Part shown: positions 41,120 through 51,347 of the stretch, in pieces | How positions within the stretch are numbered: position 1 is the first letter of the stretch | How the letters are laid out: each line of letters starts with the position of its first letter | Assembly (NCBI GenBank): GCA_964534325.1 | Contig: CAZHOR010000011.1 | Location: 18,922 to 82,921 of the forward strand | Direction: 5' to 3' | Length of the DNA: 64,000 nucleotides | Source of the DNA: JdFR-22 sp964534325 | GTDB taxonomy: Archaea; Halobacteriota; Archaeoglobi; Archaeoglobales; Archaeoglobaceae | Program-made: the position numbers and the translations under genes | Notes under the pieces: model-generated | What the model saw: only the letters and a program-made list of their open reading frames with translations | Databases searched by the model: none | What the model was told of the DNA's origin: nothing

Positions 41120-44100
41120 GTTTTTCGTACTCCCCCAGAATGAACTTTATCCCTTTTAATGGTATTATGACCCAGTCCGGTCGGTTAACAAGTTCGTAGT
41201 TGATTTCATAAATAGCTTTTTCCAGAAGGAAAACATGCAGTAAAGTGCTGAGGTCTTCCCTATTCTCCGGGAGGAGAGATATACCTCTGACAGTTTCCAC
41301 ATACGAGCTGAGAAAAACACCGCTCATGTAATAATACCACAGATCGGCCCATTCCTTAAGTGTGGGCACGTCCTCTGAACGCACGTACTGGTAAAGGGCA
41401 GTGTAAGCAGCATAATGGAATGACCTGATCATCCCCGCAACATCCTTGAGGGAGGAGTGCTTCAACCTCCTTTCACTGAGGGCGCGGATCGGCTCACCTT
41501 CAAAGTCGAAAATTATCATGTCATCGCCCGTGTATAGGACCTGGCCCAAATGGTAATCTCCGTGTATCCTTATCTTCTTGGCGGAGAACTTTCTTATCAG
41601 AACATCACCCATGCGGTCAAGGATCTCGGGCTCCAGGAGGAAGAAGTTTCCAGCCTCTACCTGAACGTCTCGTGGCATATCTTTGACATTTTTGGAGAGG
41701 AATTCTGTAGTTCTCCTCACCAGACCCCTCATGGACTGGTAAAGAGACCTCTGATAAAGTGTGGAGAAGCTTTCAGGGGAAAAATCCGGTTCATTAGAAG
41801 ATGAAAGGGCGGCATGCATTTCGCCCGTCCTCTTACCCAGCAAATGAGCCATCTCCAGATACACTCCCCCCATAAGGTCGTGTATCAGGGGAGGGACAGT
41901 GGTAATGCTCACCTCCAGAAGAGAAGAGGGGAATTGAGGCTGTATTTCCGTTATTCTGGACAGGACCTGTTCAAAATACTGTCTTACGGCATCCACCATA
42001 TGCCCCCAGGCTTCACTCTCATGGGGAACATATTCCTGCAGAATACCCAGTATCAATCGCGTTGAGCCGGTCCTGTATTCAATGGAACCCAGGAATGGGG
42101 GTGAATGTTCAAAGCCAGCCTTTTCGGTGAGAAAGGTCCCGATCTCCAGATCGGGGTTGATGCCCTCATCGATCCGCCTGAAGAGCTTCATGAAAAATTT
42201 GTCTTCGAACAGGATGGGAGTATTGCTCTTTTGAGACTGAGATAACCTGGATCCTGCCGGAAGACCCCTCAATCTCTTAAATCTCCCCAAGCCAGGACTC
42301 AGGTGATTTACCATTTCTCCCTCTTGCCCTTTTACGGCCTTTCCTTGAGTAACCAGTGAAAAAAGGTCTTTACGGAACTCCTCATCATGGACGCCATCAA
42401 CGATGTATCCTTGACCGCTCTCAGTTGTGAAGAATGCTATCAAACCCTCTGGTCGGTCCATAACTTTATCTATTTTCTCTACCCTCTCCTCAGATAAAGG
42501 TATGAAGGATACAGGTATTTGATAGGTCTCGCTCAGGCCTTCTGTATAATTTATTTTAACCAGAAGAACTGCAGAATGATTGATGGGTATATTCTCCATA
42601 ACTTCCACGTTTTGAATTACCCTCGACTGACCTGCAAACCACTTGCACCTCTTGAGGTATGAGGGTAGAGCTTTCTCCAGTTTCTTTACCTCTCTGCTGC
42701 CCACAAATTTTTTCCAGCTGGTGGCCTTTAATTCCGGAATTCTTTCCTCTGCCCTGGATTCCTCTCCTTTTAAGGTGAACATGAAAAAACCGTAGGGATT
42801 AAGGGTCAAGAGGTATGGAGATTTCTCAATGGGAGGGAAAGTATTCTTGCTGAACATCTCTTGAGGAACATAGCCGCTGTACTTCGATAGATCGAGAAAA
42901 ACGGGTTGAGGTTGTCTGGACAGGTTGGCCACCATAAGAATGACCTCATCCTGATACTGGCGGGTGAAAGCCATTATCTTCTGATTATCTGGAAATAGTA
43001 GCTCCGTGTCTCCTCTACCCAGAGACCTGCACTTCTTCCGGATGGATATCAAATACTTTATCCACCACAATAACGAAGAGGGGTTTTTCTCTTCATTCTC
43101 CACGTTTACAGCTTCATAGTGAAAATTGGGGTCAATGATTACGGGAAGGTATAGTTTATGGGGGTTTGCCATGGAGAACCCTGCATTCCTGTCCGGTGAC
43201 CACTGCATGGGAGTCCTCACACCGTCCCTATCCCCAAGGTAGTAGTTGTCCCCCATCCCTATCTCGTCACCGTAATAGATGACGGGGGTGCCCGGAAGGG
43301 TCAACAACAGGGCTTTCATAAGCTTGATCTTCCTGAAGTCGTTCCCCAGAAGAGGAGCCAGCCTGCGGCGGATCCCCAGATTTATTCTCATTCGAGGGTC
43401 TTGAGTGTAAACCCGGTACATGTAATCCCTTTCTTCGTCGGTGACCATCTCCAGGGTCAGCTCGTCGTGATTCCTCAGGAACAGCACCCACTGATAGTTC
43501 TCCGGGATGGATGGTGTTTGCTCCAGGATATCGATTATGGGAAAGCGGTCCTCCATCTGAATGGCCATGAACATTCGGGGCATTAGAGGAAAGTGGAATG
43601 CCATGTGGGTTTCGTCCCCATCTCCAAAGTAGGCTGCTGCATCTTCCGGCCACTGATTCGCTTCAGATAAAAGCATTCTGTTAGGAAAATTCTTGTCCAG
43701 GTGCTCTCTCAAATCCTTCAGGAACTGATGGGTTTCAGGTAAGTTTTCGCAGTTGGTCCCTTCTCTTTCGAACAGGTAGGGAACAGCATCAAGCCGAAGC
43801 CCATCCACACCCATCTCCATCCAGAAGTCTATAACCCGAAGGATCTCCTTCTGGACCCTGGGACTATCGAAATTGAGGTCGGGCTGGTGAGAATAGAACC
43901 GGTGCCAGTAGTATGCTCCCGCAACGGGATCCCATGTCCAGTTGGATGTCTCGAAGTCCTTGAATATTATCCTGGCATCCCTGTACTTTTCAAGTGTGTT
44001 GCTCCACACATAGAAGTCCCTCCATACGGTTCCCGGTTTCGACTTCCTCGATCTCTGGAACCAGGGATGCTGGTCAGAGGTGTGGTTGATGACCACCTCA

Positions 44101-44432
44101 GTTATCACCCTGATATTCCTCTTGTGAGCCTCCTTGAGGAACTTCTTGAAATCCTGCAGGGTGCCGTAATCGGGGTTCACCTTGAAATAATCGGAGATAT
44201 CGTAGCCATCATCCTTAAGAGGCGATTGGTAAAAGGGCAACAGCCATATGGCATTGACCCCCAGGTCTTTTAGGTAATCCAGCTTCTGTATAAGCCCCTT
44301 GAAATCACCGATCCCGTCATTATTGCTGTCGTAAAAGCACTTAACGTGGACTTCGTAGATTATGGCATCCTTATACCACAGAGGATCATCTCCCAATTCT
44401 ACAGGCTCAGGTACAGGCGCAGGCTCAGGCAC
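41094..44432 (-). CDS. treS: Trehalose synthase-maltokinase fusion (TreS-Mak)
   Basis: A protein of 1112 residues. Residues 1-~560: GH13_16 TreS, with VNAIWLLPFYQSPLKDDGYD, GVDGLRLDAVPYLFEREG, RMLLSEANQWPED and FLRNHDELTLEMV. Residues ~600-1100: maltokinase (APH fold), with AGQSRVIQNVEVMENI at its start and IHGDYHLGQVLYTGDDMIIF, FDFEGEP as catalytic loop. A Pro-Glu rich N-terminus (PEPAPVPEPVELG) precedes it. TreS interconverts maltose and trehalose; Mak makes maltose-1-phosphate. Such fusions are typical of bacteria, where GlgE uses the product; no GlgE is in this window. Suggests transfer from a bacterium (inference). Confidence 0.92.
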   Translation of the reverse strand: MPEPAPVPEPVELGDDPLWYKDAIIYEVHVKCFYDSNNDGIGDFKGLIQKLDYLKDLGVNAIWLLPFYQSPLKDDGYDISDYFKVNPDYGTLQDFKKFLKEAHKRNIRVITEVVINHTSDQHPWFQRSRKSKPGTVWRDFYVWSNTLEKYRDARIIFKDFETSNWTWDPVAGAYYWHRFYSHQPDLNFDSPRVQKEILRVIDFWMEMGVDGLRLDAVPYLFEREGTNCENLPETHQFLKDLREHLDKNFPNRMLLSEANQWPEDAAAYFGDGDETHMAFHFPLMPRMFMAIQMEDRFPIIDILEQTPSIPENYQWVLFLRNHDELTLEMVTDEERDYMYRVYTQDPRMRINLGIRRRLAPLLGNDFRKIKLMKALLLTLPGTPVIYYGDEIGMGDNYYLGDRDGVRTPMQWSPDRNAGFSMANPHKLYLPVIIDPNFHYEAVNVENEEKNPSSLLWWIKYLISIRKKCRSLGRGDTELLFPDNQKIMAFTRQYQDEVILMVANLSRQPQPVFLDLSKYSGYVPQEMFSKNTFPPIEKSPYLLTLNPYGFFMFTLKGEESRAEERIPELKATSWKKFVGSREVKKLEKALPSYLKRCKWFAGQSRVIQNVEVMENIPINHSAVLLVKINYTEGLSETYQIPVSFIPLSEERVEKIDKVMDRPEGLIAFFTTESGQGYIVDGVHDEEFRKDLFSLVTQGKAVKGQEGEMVNHLSPGLGRFKRLRGLPAGSRLSQSQKSNTPILFEDKFFMKLFRRIDEGINPDLEIGTFLTEKAGFEHSPPFLGSIEYRTGSTRLILGILQEYVPHESEAWGHMVDAVRQYFEQVLSRITEIQPQFPSSLLEVSITTVPPLIHDLMGGVYLEMAHLLGKRTGEMHAALSSSNEPDFSPESFSTLYQRSLYQSMRGLVRRTTEFLSKNVKDMPRDVQVEAGNFFLLEPEILDRMGDVLIRKFSAKKIRIHGDYHLGQVLYTGDDMIIFDFEGEPIRALSERRLKHSSLKDVAGMIRSFHYAAYTALYQYVRSEDVPTLKEWADLWYYYMSGVFLSSYVETVRGISLLPENREDLSTLLHVFLLEKAIYEINYELVNRPDWVIIPLKGIKFILGEYEKHGKDGKHG

Positions 44433-44502
44433 GGGACCACCTTTTTAGTAATTAGATAAAATAGGTAACAAAACAATTAGTTTAGCTCCTTGATCTTGTA
44501 AT

Positions 44503-46011
44503 TCATTTTCTTCCATACAACCACAGCATATGATTCAATTCATCGCCAGGGATCTGCTCGAATTGTTGAGGAGTGAGTCTCCACTTCCAGTTCCCGGTGC
44601 CTCCTGCAGGCCTGTTCATGCGGGTCTCTTCTCCCAGACCAAGGATATCCTGCACCGGAATGATGGCCGTGTTTGCCACGGACATTAAAGCCAGTCTCAT
44701 GAGGTCCCAGTGAACTTCTTCTCTCTGCACATCCTTCCCCAGATATGTGGATAGTCTTTCTATATCCTTTTCATGGGCTTCATAGTCAAACCAGCCTCTA
44801 ACAGTGTTGTTGTCATGAGTTCCTGTATAAACGATGTAGTTCCTGTGGTGGTTATGGGGCAAATAGGGGTTCCGGGGATTGTCTTCACCAAAAGCGAAGA
44901 GAAGGACTTTCATCCCCGGGAATTCATACCTGCTCATGACCTCTCTCACGTCAGAAGTTATAGTGCCTAAGTCTTCAGCCACAATGGGCAGGAAGGGGAA
45001 TTTCTTGGCCAGCTTGTGGAAGAAATCTTCCGCCGGCGCCTCCACCCATTTACCGTTCACCGCTGTCTTCTCTCCCGCAGGAACCTCCCAGTAGGCTATA
45101 AAGCCCCTGAAATGGTCGATCCTCACGTAGTCGAACAGTTTAAGGTTGTGCCCTATCCTCTGCAGCCACCAATTGTAATCCCTCTTTTTGAGAGTATCCC
45201 ATTTGTAAACCGGGTTGCCCCATAATTGTCCTGTTTTGCTGAAGTAATCGGGAGGGACTCCTGCCCCGAACACGGGCAACTTATTCTCATCCAGCTTGAA
45301 TATCTCCTGATGAGCCCACACATCAGAGCTATCATAAGTGACGTAAATGGGGAGGTCCCCCAGAATATGAATGTCTTTCTGATTGCAATAGCGCTTGAGA
45401 GAGAACCACTGGGAAAAGAAGACATACTGAAGGAATTTTTCTCTGTTGACCTCCTCCTTCAACTGCTCCCCCTTGAGCTCCAGCGACTTTCTTTCCCTAT
45501 CCCTGACCTCCTGGGGCCACTGATTCCACGTCTTTTTATAGTGCTTCTTAAGAGCAGTGAATAAGGCAAAATCGTCCAGCCAGTTCGAGTGCTCCTCACA
45601 GAACTTCTGGTACTCGTATTGATAACTGTCCTGTTCTCCCTGCTTCGCCATGAAGTTCTGGTAGGCCGTATCGAACAACTTTTTCTTGTAGTCAGTTACT
45701 GTTCGATAATCCGCTCTATCCTGAGGGAAGTCGGGGACGGGTTTCAAATCCTGTTCCGAAAGCAATCCATCCTGAACCATTAGCTCCGGGCTGATAAGCA
45801 GTGTATTTCCTGCAAAAGCGGAGTAGCTGTGGTAGGGAGAGTTATCGTGGACCACCTCGGTAGGATTCAGGGGGAGGATCTGCCATACGTCAAAACCAGT
45901 TCCAGCGAGAAAATCTGCAAATGTGTAAGCCCATGGTCCCAGATCGCCTATTCCGAATTGAGAGGGGAGTGATGTGATGTGGAGAAGTAATCCGCTTCCT
46001 CGTCTATTCAT
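44503..46011 (-). CDS. malQ: 4-alpha-glucanotransferase (MalQ, GH77)
   Basis: A protein of 502 residues. MNRRGSGLLLHITSLPSQFG is the GH77 start; catalytic blocks are YVRIDHFRGFIAYWEVPAGE (nucleophile), LPIVAEDLGTITSDVREV (acid/base) and YTGTHDNNTVRGWFDYE. It disproportionates maltodextrins. The ATG at 46011 has AGGTGA at the right distance; it overlaps treY's end by 8 nt. Confidence 0.93.
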   Translation of the reverse strand: MNRRGSGLLLHITSLPSQFGIGDLGPWAYTFADFLAGTGFDVWQILPLNPTEVVHDNSPYHSYSAFAGNTLLISPELMVQDGLLSEQDLKPVPDFPQDRADYRTVTDYKKKLFDTAYQNFMAKQGEQDSYQYEYQKFCEEHSNWLDDFALFTALKKHYKKTWNQWPQEVRDRERKSLELKGEQLKEEVNREKFLQYVFFSQWFSLKRYCNQKDIHILGDLPIYVTYDSSDVWAHQEIFKLDENKLPVFGAGVPPDYFSKTGQLWGNPVYKWDTLKKRDYNWWLQRIGHNLKLFDYVRIDHFRGFIAYWEVPAGEKTAVNGKWVEAPAEDFFHKLAKKFPFLPIVAEDLGTITSDVREVMSRYEFPGMKVLLFAFGEDNPRNPYLPHNHHRNYIVYTGTHDNNTVRGWFDYEAHEKDIERLSTYLGKDVQREEVHWDLMRLALMSVANTAIIPVQDILGLGEETRMNRPAGGTGNWKWRLTPQQFEQIPGDELNHMLWLYGRK

Positions 46012-48823
46012 ATTTTTCACCTAAAAGCAAGGCTACAGGGAAGTATTTAAGAACATCCCCTACCATCAATTTTTCCCCGCCTTTGACCTTATTTCCCGTA
46101 ATGGCGTCCTTGAGCTGGTCCGATCCCTTCAATCCCTTGGGGAGGACTATGTGTGTATCCTCCCACACTGAATCCAGCGGATACTTATTTTCACTCATTT
46201 CATTTTCACCTATCAAACTGCTCACAAATCTTGATGCCACGGTAATCGCCCAGCGCTCACCACGATTTCGTGCAAAGGCAATTATGTTTTCCTTGTGTTT
46301 CCCGTACACTTCAAGAGGGACGTAATCACCTTCCTGGAATACCTCTATGTTCTCCTTTCTAACTTTCAATGCCTGATGTATCAAGAACAGCTTTATCCTC
46401 CCATCTCTGTAAGTCGAAAGAAGCTCCTGAACCAGAGAAAGAGTATCCTCTCTCTCAGTTATGTGTTGAAGGGATCTCATCCTCTTCTCAAAGTCAACGG
46501 GGCGGCGGTTGTCGGGATCGACCAGATTGAGGTCCCACAATTCAGTTCCCTGGTAGAAATCGGGGACTCCTGGAGACGTCATCTTTACGACGGTCTGGGA
46601 GAGCGAGTTGAAGATCCCCAGGTAGGAAACTTTTTTGACGAATGGTAAGAAGACTTTGAGGAATTGATTATCATCTTTATCTCCGGGCTCCAAGATCTTT
46701 TCTACAAAATCGACAAACGCCTCTTCATAGTCCGAATCGGGTTTTATCCATGCGGTATGGACTTTGGCTTCTCTGATGGCCTTGATTATGTAGTCCTTTA
46801 TCCTCTGAGTGAACTCTGAAAGCTCATTATGGTCGAAGGGGTAAGCTCCCACCAGAGTTTGATACAGGAAACACTCATCGTTCTTATCCGGGACCTCTTC
46901 TCCTTCAACCACCTTCTTCTTGCTCCTGTTGATCTTGGCCCATTCCTTCACCCTTTTTTCCCATTCCTGAGGTATCTCGGAGAGCACGTTCAATCTGGCC
47001 CTCACATCCTCTCCTCTTTTGGTGTCGTGGGTGGAAGTGGCGTTCAACGTGTGCGGGGTTTTAGTCCTCTTTTGATTGAAGTCATGGAATTGTTCAACAG
47101 AAACACCGAAGTTATGGGGTTCTCCTCCCACCTCGTTAAGGGATATAAACCTGTTGTAAACGTAAAGAAAAGTGTCTTCGAACCCTTTGGCCATCAGCGG
47201 TCCGGTGAACTGCTGGAATCTCATCACGAAATGAATGAACTGCTCTTTTTCCTCTTCACTCAGAGAGCTCCACAGCTCCAGCAGGAGAAAATCCTGGACG
47301 TAATTCAGCTCATGTTGAAGATCAGGGATTTTTTGGCTTGCTTTTCTGACGGCTTCCTTTATATACTCTCTGTCCCCGTCTCTGGATGCGTTTCTGCTGG
47401 TGTAGGTCCGATAAAGAGGGAATTGGGCCAGTATCTCTACCAGAGCCCTCTTGATACCGTAAAGGGTTTTATCACTGCCGTGACGGTATTTAGAAGAGAT
47501 GTTCTTGAGCAGGAGAGCCAGATTCTCCACATCCCCTGCCATATGCTTTCCTATTATCAGCCTTTTTTTCTCCACTAATAATTCACTATACGACTTATTA
47601 AGGCCAGTGAAATTGGAGTAAATCCTGTCGAACTCCCTCTCATTCTCTCTCATGCAAAAGACATTGTTCAGGTAATAGATGAAGTCGTAGCCGGTTGTGC
47701 CCTCCACTGGCCAGAAAGAGGGTATCTCTTCTTCGGGCTCCAATATCTTTTCCACTATCACGTAATCCGCTTTCTCCCTCAGCTTTTTCACGTAATCGGT
47801 GGGGTCGTAGAGGCCGTCGATGTGGTCCACTCTAACCCCCGAAAACCTTCCCTTCTCCAGCATATCGGAGACCAGGGAATGAGTGTGGTTGAAGACCTCT
47901 TCATCCTCAATCCTCAGACAGATCAACTCGTTGATGTTGAAGAACCTCCGATAGTTTATTTCTTCAGAAGCTACCTTCCAGAAGGATAACCTGAACACTT
48001 GCTCCATGAGGAGGTCTTCCAGCAAATCGAAGCTCTGAGGGTCCTCCACAGTTCCGTTGAACAGGAGGATGTTCTGATCAATAAAATCTCTAACATCTTT
48101 ATTTCTGGTGTACAGCTCCCACAACATTCTCTTGACGAATCCGGGTTTGTCGTACTCCTCCTCACCTTCGGGATGTGTGCGGAGCACGTAGAGGATGCCC
48201 AAGAATTTGGTGTAATCTGGATGCTCACCGATCTTTCTCTTGAGTTTCCTGAGGCTGTGTGACAGTATGGTGGCGTAAGAATCTATCTTTAGAGGGAAGC
48301 TGATATCGAAGTAATTGATAAAAAATCCATTGTGATGGTAACTCAACTGGATCTCTCCTCTTTCAAGGGATTCACCGAAAAAGTCTCCCAGAAAGGGAGC
48401 AAGGATTTTGCCCTTGATGCTCTCGTATGGGTGGTCCCACTGGATATCAAAGAACGAGTAGTATTTTGAGTTCTGTCCACTCTCCATTATGTCCATCAAC
48501 AATTCATTTTGCCTGTCATAGGCCATGTGGTTGGGGACTATGTCCTGAAGCCACCCCATCTTATATTCGCTTAGTTCGTCGCATAATCTCTCGAATTGTT
48601 CATCTGTTCCCAGTTCGGGGTTCAATTGGTTGGGGTCAACTATATCGTAACCATGAGTGCTCCCCTTTCTTGACTTGAATATGGGTGACGCGTAGATAAA
48701 GGATACATTGAGGCCCGAAAGATATGGGATGATCTCTCGAGCATGCTCAAACCCGAAAGAAGGGCTGAACTGGATTCTGTAGGTGGAGACGGGAACCCTG
48801 CTCATGCTTATACTCATGTTCAT
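46004..48823 (-). CDS. treY: Malto-oligosyltrehalose synthase (TreY, GH13_26)
   Basis: A protein of 939 residues from the ATG at 48823. VPVSTYRIQFSPSFGFEHAR and FIYASPIFKSRKGSTHGYDI begin the fold; FSGVRVDHIDGLYDPTDYV (nucleophile), VIVEKILEPEEEIPSFWPVE (acid/base) and NATSTHDTKRGEDVRARL are the GH13_26 catalytic parts. It rearranges the reducing end of maltodextrin to trehalose. I prefer 48823 to the upstream 48874 because it gives an ATGA overlap with the GH57 stop. Confidence 0.9.
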   Translation of the reverse strand: MNMSISMSRVPVSTYRIQFSPSFGFEHAREIIPYLSGLNVSFIYASPIFKSRKGSTHGYDIVDPNQLNPELGTDEQFERLCDELSEYKMGWLQDIVPNHMAYDRQNELLMDIMESGQNSKYYSFFDIQWDHPYESIKGKILAPFLGDFFGESLERGEIQLSYHHNGFFINYFDISFPLKIDSYATILSHSLRKLKRKIGEHPDYTKFLGILYVLRTHPEGEEEYDKPGFVKRMLWELYTRNKDVRDFIDQNILLFNGTVEDPQSFDLLEDLLMEQVFRLSFWKVASEEINYRRFFNINELICLRIEDEEVFNHTHSLVSDMLEKGRFSGVRVDHIDGLYDPTDYVKKLREKADYVIVEKILEPEEEIPSFWPVEGTTGYDFIYYLNNVFCMRENEREFDRIYSNFTGLNKSYSELLVEKKRLIIGKHMAGDVENLALLLKNISSKYRHGSDKTLYGIKRALVEILAQFPLYRTYTSRNASRDGDREYIKEAVRKASQKIPDLQHELNYVQDFLLLELWSSLSEEEKEQFIHFVMRFQQFTGPLMAKGFEDTFLYVYNRFISLNEVGGEPHNFGVSVEQFHDFNQKRTKTPHTLNATSTHDTKRGEDVRARLNVLSEIPQEWEKRVKEWAKINRSKKKVVEGEEVPDKNDECFLYQTLVGAYPFDHNELSEFTQRIKDYIIKAIREAKVHTAWIKPDSDYEEAFVDFVEKILEPGDKDDNQFLKVFLPFVKKVSYLGIFNSLSQTVVKMTSPGVPDFYQGTELWDLNLVDPDNRRPVDFEKRMRSLQHITEREDTLSLVQELLSTYRDGRIKLFLIHQALKVRKENIEVFQEGDYVPLEVYGKHKENIIAFARNRGERWAITVASRFVSSLIGENEMSENKYPLDSVWEDTHIVLPKGLKGSDQLKDAITGNKVKGGEKLMVGDVLKYFPVALLLGEKYE

Positions 48824-51345
48824 GTGATCTTCACTCCCATATATTCTCCCAGAGAGTCGAAAAGTTCCACCCATTCTTTGGCCTCTTCATCCTCTCTTTG
48901 GCGCATTTCCTCCATTATCTGTTTTCCTATGGAGAAATACAGGTTCTGAGATTTCCACAGATCAGGGCCGAGGTTGAGAGGCTTTACGATCTTTATGAGA
49001 GAAATTGTCTGTTCTATCAAGAATCTGTTGTAGGGGTCCTGCTGGAGATTCTCCATCAGGTTGGTGATCTTCTGGCTCAATACGTGGCGAGTAGTGACCT
49101 TATCCACCTCAAAACCCCATTTCTTTATTTCTTCTACCAGCTTTTGAAGCTCTTCCAGATCTGGCTCCTCTCCTTCAAGCAGTTTACGCAGATCCATATC
49201 CAGTACAAACTCCACAGGAGCTCTGATAGCTTTGGGTAGAGGCATATTTGTCTCTTTCATCACCTGCATGACCGGGTAGTTGTGCTCGTATATTTCTCTA
49301 AAGATGCCTTCAATATCTTCCATAGTGTCTCCGATTATTTGGCTCAGTATTTTCCTCTGCTCGTCTTTGAATAAGTGCCAGATAGTGTAGCTGTGAGTGC
49401 CGAAGTGCTCGTCCATAGCCTGAATTACCTCTGGAACATTCCCCTTGGAGAACGATTCTTTCATCTTCTCTTGCATGGCTTTGAACTCCTCATCGCTCAG
49501 GCTGTTGCTTACGCCACCCCATAGAGTGTGGTTGCCCATGTGGAGGGCTGCAAAGCATATTTCATCTTCTTCCCTGGTTATAACCGATTTAATTCTGGCC
49601 TCACCTAAGGCAAGCTTCTGCACTCCTGCCTTATCCAGGTCATACATCATATTTTCAACTGTATAGCAGTAGATACGGGCGGCCTCTGGATACTCTTCGA
49701 AAAGAGATGACAATGCATAGTGAGCGGCAACTCTAAGGAGATCGAGAGCAGCCGGCCTTACATACATCTCGTAGACCTGTGAACCATCCTTTATTTCCTC
49801 AATATTGCTGGGAGCCTCTTCCATGAATTTGAGGAATTCCGGTTCCAGATCCTTACCGCTGACTTCTTTGGCTAGCTGCATTGCTCTGGCAGCGTATTGA
49901 ATGACCTGCACAGTCTCAATACCGGATATCTCGTCAAAGAACCACCCACAGCTGGTGAACATCAACATAGCGTGTTGCTGCATCTCCAGCAGCTTTAGCA
50001 GCTTGACCTTATCATCTGCGGAGAGTTCCTTCTGCGCATGTTCAGAAAGGAATTCATCAGTATAATCTCTGTTAAGGACCACCCATACATAGTCGTTTCT
50101 GGTCTTCCAGGGATCATTAAAGTAATCTTTAGTCTCTTGCTCATAAATGGCTGCTAATTCATCCCTCAACCAGTTCATGGCCTCTCTCAACGGTTTTCGC
50201 CATTTTTGCTGCCAATGGGGATTCATTCCTGTGTTGCACCCACAATCATCTCGCCACCTCTCTACACCGTGAATACAGCTCCAGGAAGAGTCTTCCACGA
50301 TTTTTACCTCATGAGCAGGTGGGTGTTTTTCCAGGTATTCAGAATAAGTAATGATCTCCACTTCCTCTCTGGAATCAATGTGTTGAAGGCAATACGCCAG
50401 AGCCATCTCCCCATAACGATGATGGTGCCCGAAAGTCTCTCCGTCAGTAGCAATATGGACTATTTGAGGTTCAATTTCCTTCTGACCCTCTTGTTCCTTT
50501 TGCTCTGTTTGTTCCTGCTGTTCACCTTCACCGCCCTGTTTCTCCCCGCTCTCTTCACCTCCTGTGGCTTCTTCACTTGCTTCGTCTTCACTTGCTTTTT
50601 CATCGTTTGTGAAGGCATTGAGCAATCTTTTAGCGAATGCTTCCCCGTTCTTTAGCATATCGCCAAAGGCGATGTCGTGGGATATGGGGCCGTCGTAGAA
50701 GAACAGGGATATGGTTTTACCTGAAGGTAATTGATACAAGTAGGGCTTTTTGGGATCAATGTCGTCGTTCAACTCCTTCCACTTCTCTTCACCCATCTTC
50801 CTCACTTTTCCGGCCTGATGAGGGGCTAAAATAGTGAACTTTATTCCGTTTTCAGCCATTATCTCCAGACTCTCCGTATCAACAGCTGTCTCCGGCAGCC
50901 ACATGCCTTCTGGCTTTCGACCGAAACGGTATTCGAAGTCCCTGATGCCCCACAGGATTTGGGTTTCCTTGTCCCTTCTGGTGGCGAGAGGCATTATCAT
51001 ATGATTATGGCCCTGAGCAATAGCGGAACCATAGCCAGAAGATTCCACCTTATCCTTGTCTGCCTGAATGATCTTTTGGTACGTCTCCGGTGAGTTGTCC
51101 TTCATCCAGTGGAGCAGGGTAGGTCCAAAATTGAAGCTTACTCTTCCATAGTTGTTGATTATGTCAACTATTTTCTCTTCTTCTCCCAGAATGCGGGCAG
51201 CCGAGTTGGGGGCATAGCATTCATTGTTTATCCTCTCATTCCAGTCGTGGTAGGGGTGAGCAGAATCCTGGATCTCAATATCTTCCAGCCAGGGATTCTC
51301 CCTTGGAGGCTGATAAAAATGTCCGTGAACACATACATACTTCAT
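48820..51345 (-). CDS. GH57 protein with DUF3536 (glycoside hydrolase)
   Basis: A protein of 841 residues. GH57 N-terminus: KYVCVHGHFYQPPRENPWLE, RKPEGMWLPETAVDTESLEI (nucleophile Glu) and VHIATDGETFGHHHRYGEMA; the rest, with CGCNTGMNPHWQQKWRKPLR, is DUF3536. Between about residues 245 and 300 a low-complexity acidic Gln/Glu/Gly linker is inserted just before the DGETFGHHH block. The substrate is presumably a maltodextrin or glucan, unproven. It sits between treZ (2 nt before) and treY (ATGA overlap), so the trio is one transcript. Confidence 0.88.
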   Translation of the reverse strand: MKYVCVHGHFYQPPRENPWLEDIEIQDSAHPYHDWNERINNECYAPNSAARILGEEEKIVDIINNYGRVSFNFGPTLLHWMKDNSPETYQKIIQADKDKVESSGYGSAIAQGHNHMIMPLATRRDKETQILWGIRDFEYRFGRKPEGMWLPETAVDTESLEIMAENGIKFTILAPHQAGKVRKMGEEKWKELNDDIDPKKPYLYQLPSGKTISLFFYDGPISHDIAFGDMLKNGEAFAKRLLNAFTNDEKASEDEASEEATGGEESGEKQGGEGEQQEQTEQKEQEGQKEIEPQIVHIATDGETFGHHHRYGEMALAYCLQHIDSREEVEIITYSEYLEKHPPAHEVKIVEDSSWSCIHGVERWRDDCGCNTGMNPHWQQKWRKPLREAMNWLRDELAAIYEQETKDYFNDPWKTRNDYVWVVLNRDYTDEFLSEHAQKELSADDKVKLLKLLEMQQHAMLMFTSCGWFFDEISGIETVQVIQYAARAMQLAKEVSGKDLEPEFLKFMEEAPSNIEEIKDGSQVYEMYVRPAALDLLRVAAHYALSSLFEEYPEAARIYCYTVENMMYDLDKAGVQKLALGEARIKSVITREEDEICFAALHMGNHTLWGGVSNSLSDEEFKAMQEKMKESFSKGNVPEVIQAMDEHFGTHSYTIWHLFKDEQRKILSQIIGDTMEDIEGIFREIYEHNYPVMQVMKETNMPLPKAIRAPVEFVLDMDLRKLLEGEEPDLEELQKLVEEIKKWGFEVDKVTTRHVLSQKITNLMENLQQDPYNRFLIEQTISLIKIVKPLNLGPDLWKSQNLYFSIGKQIMEEMRQREDEEAKEWVELFDSLGEYMGVKIT

Positions 51346-51347
51346 AA

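Noticed and set aside
46829..47578. 249-codon plus-strand ORF opposite treY
   Set aside because: Long only because of treY's codon bias; treY has all catalytic motifs.
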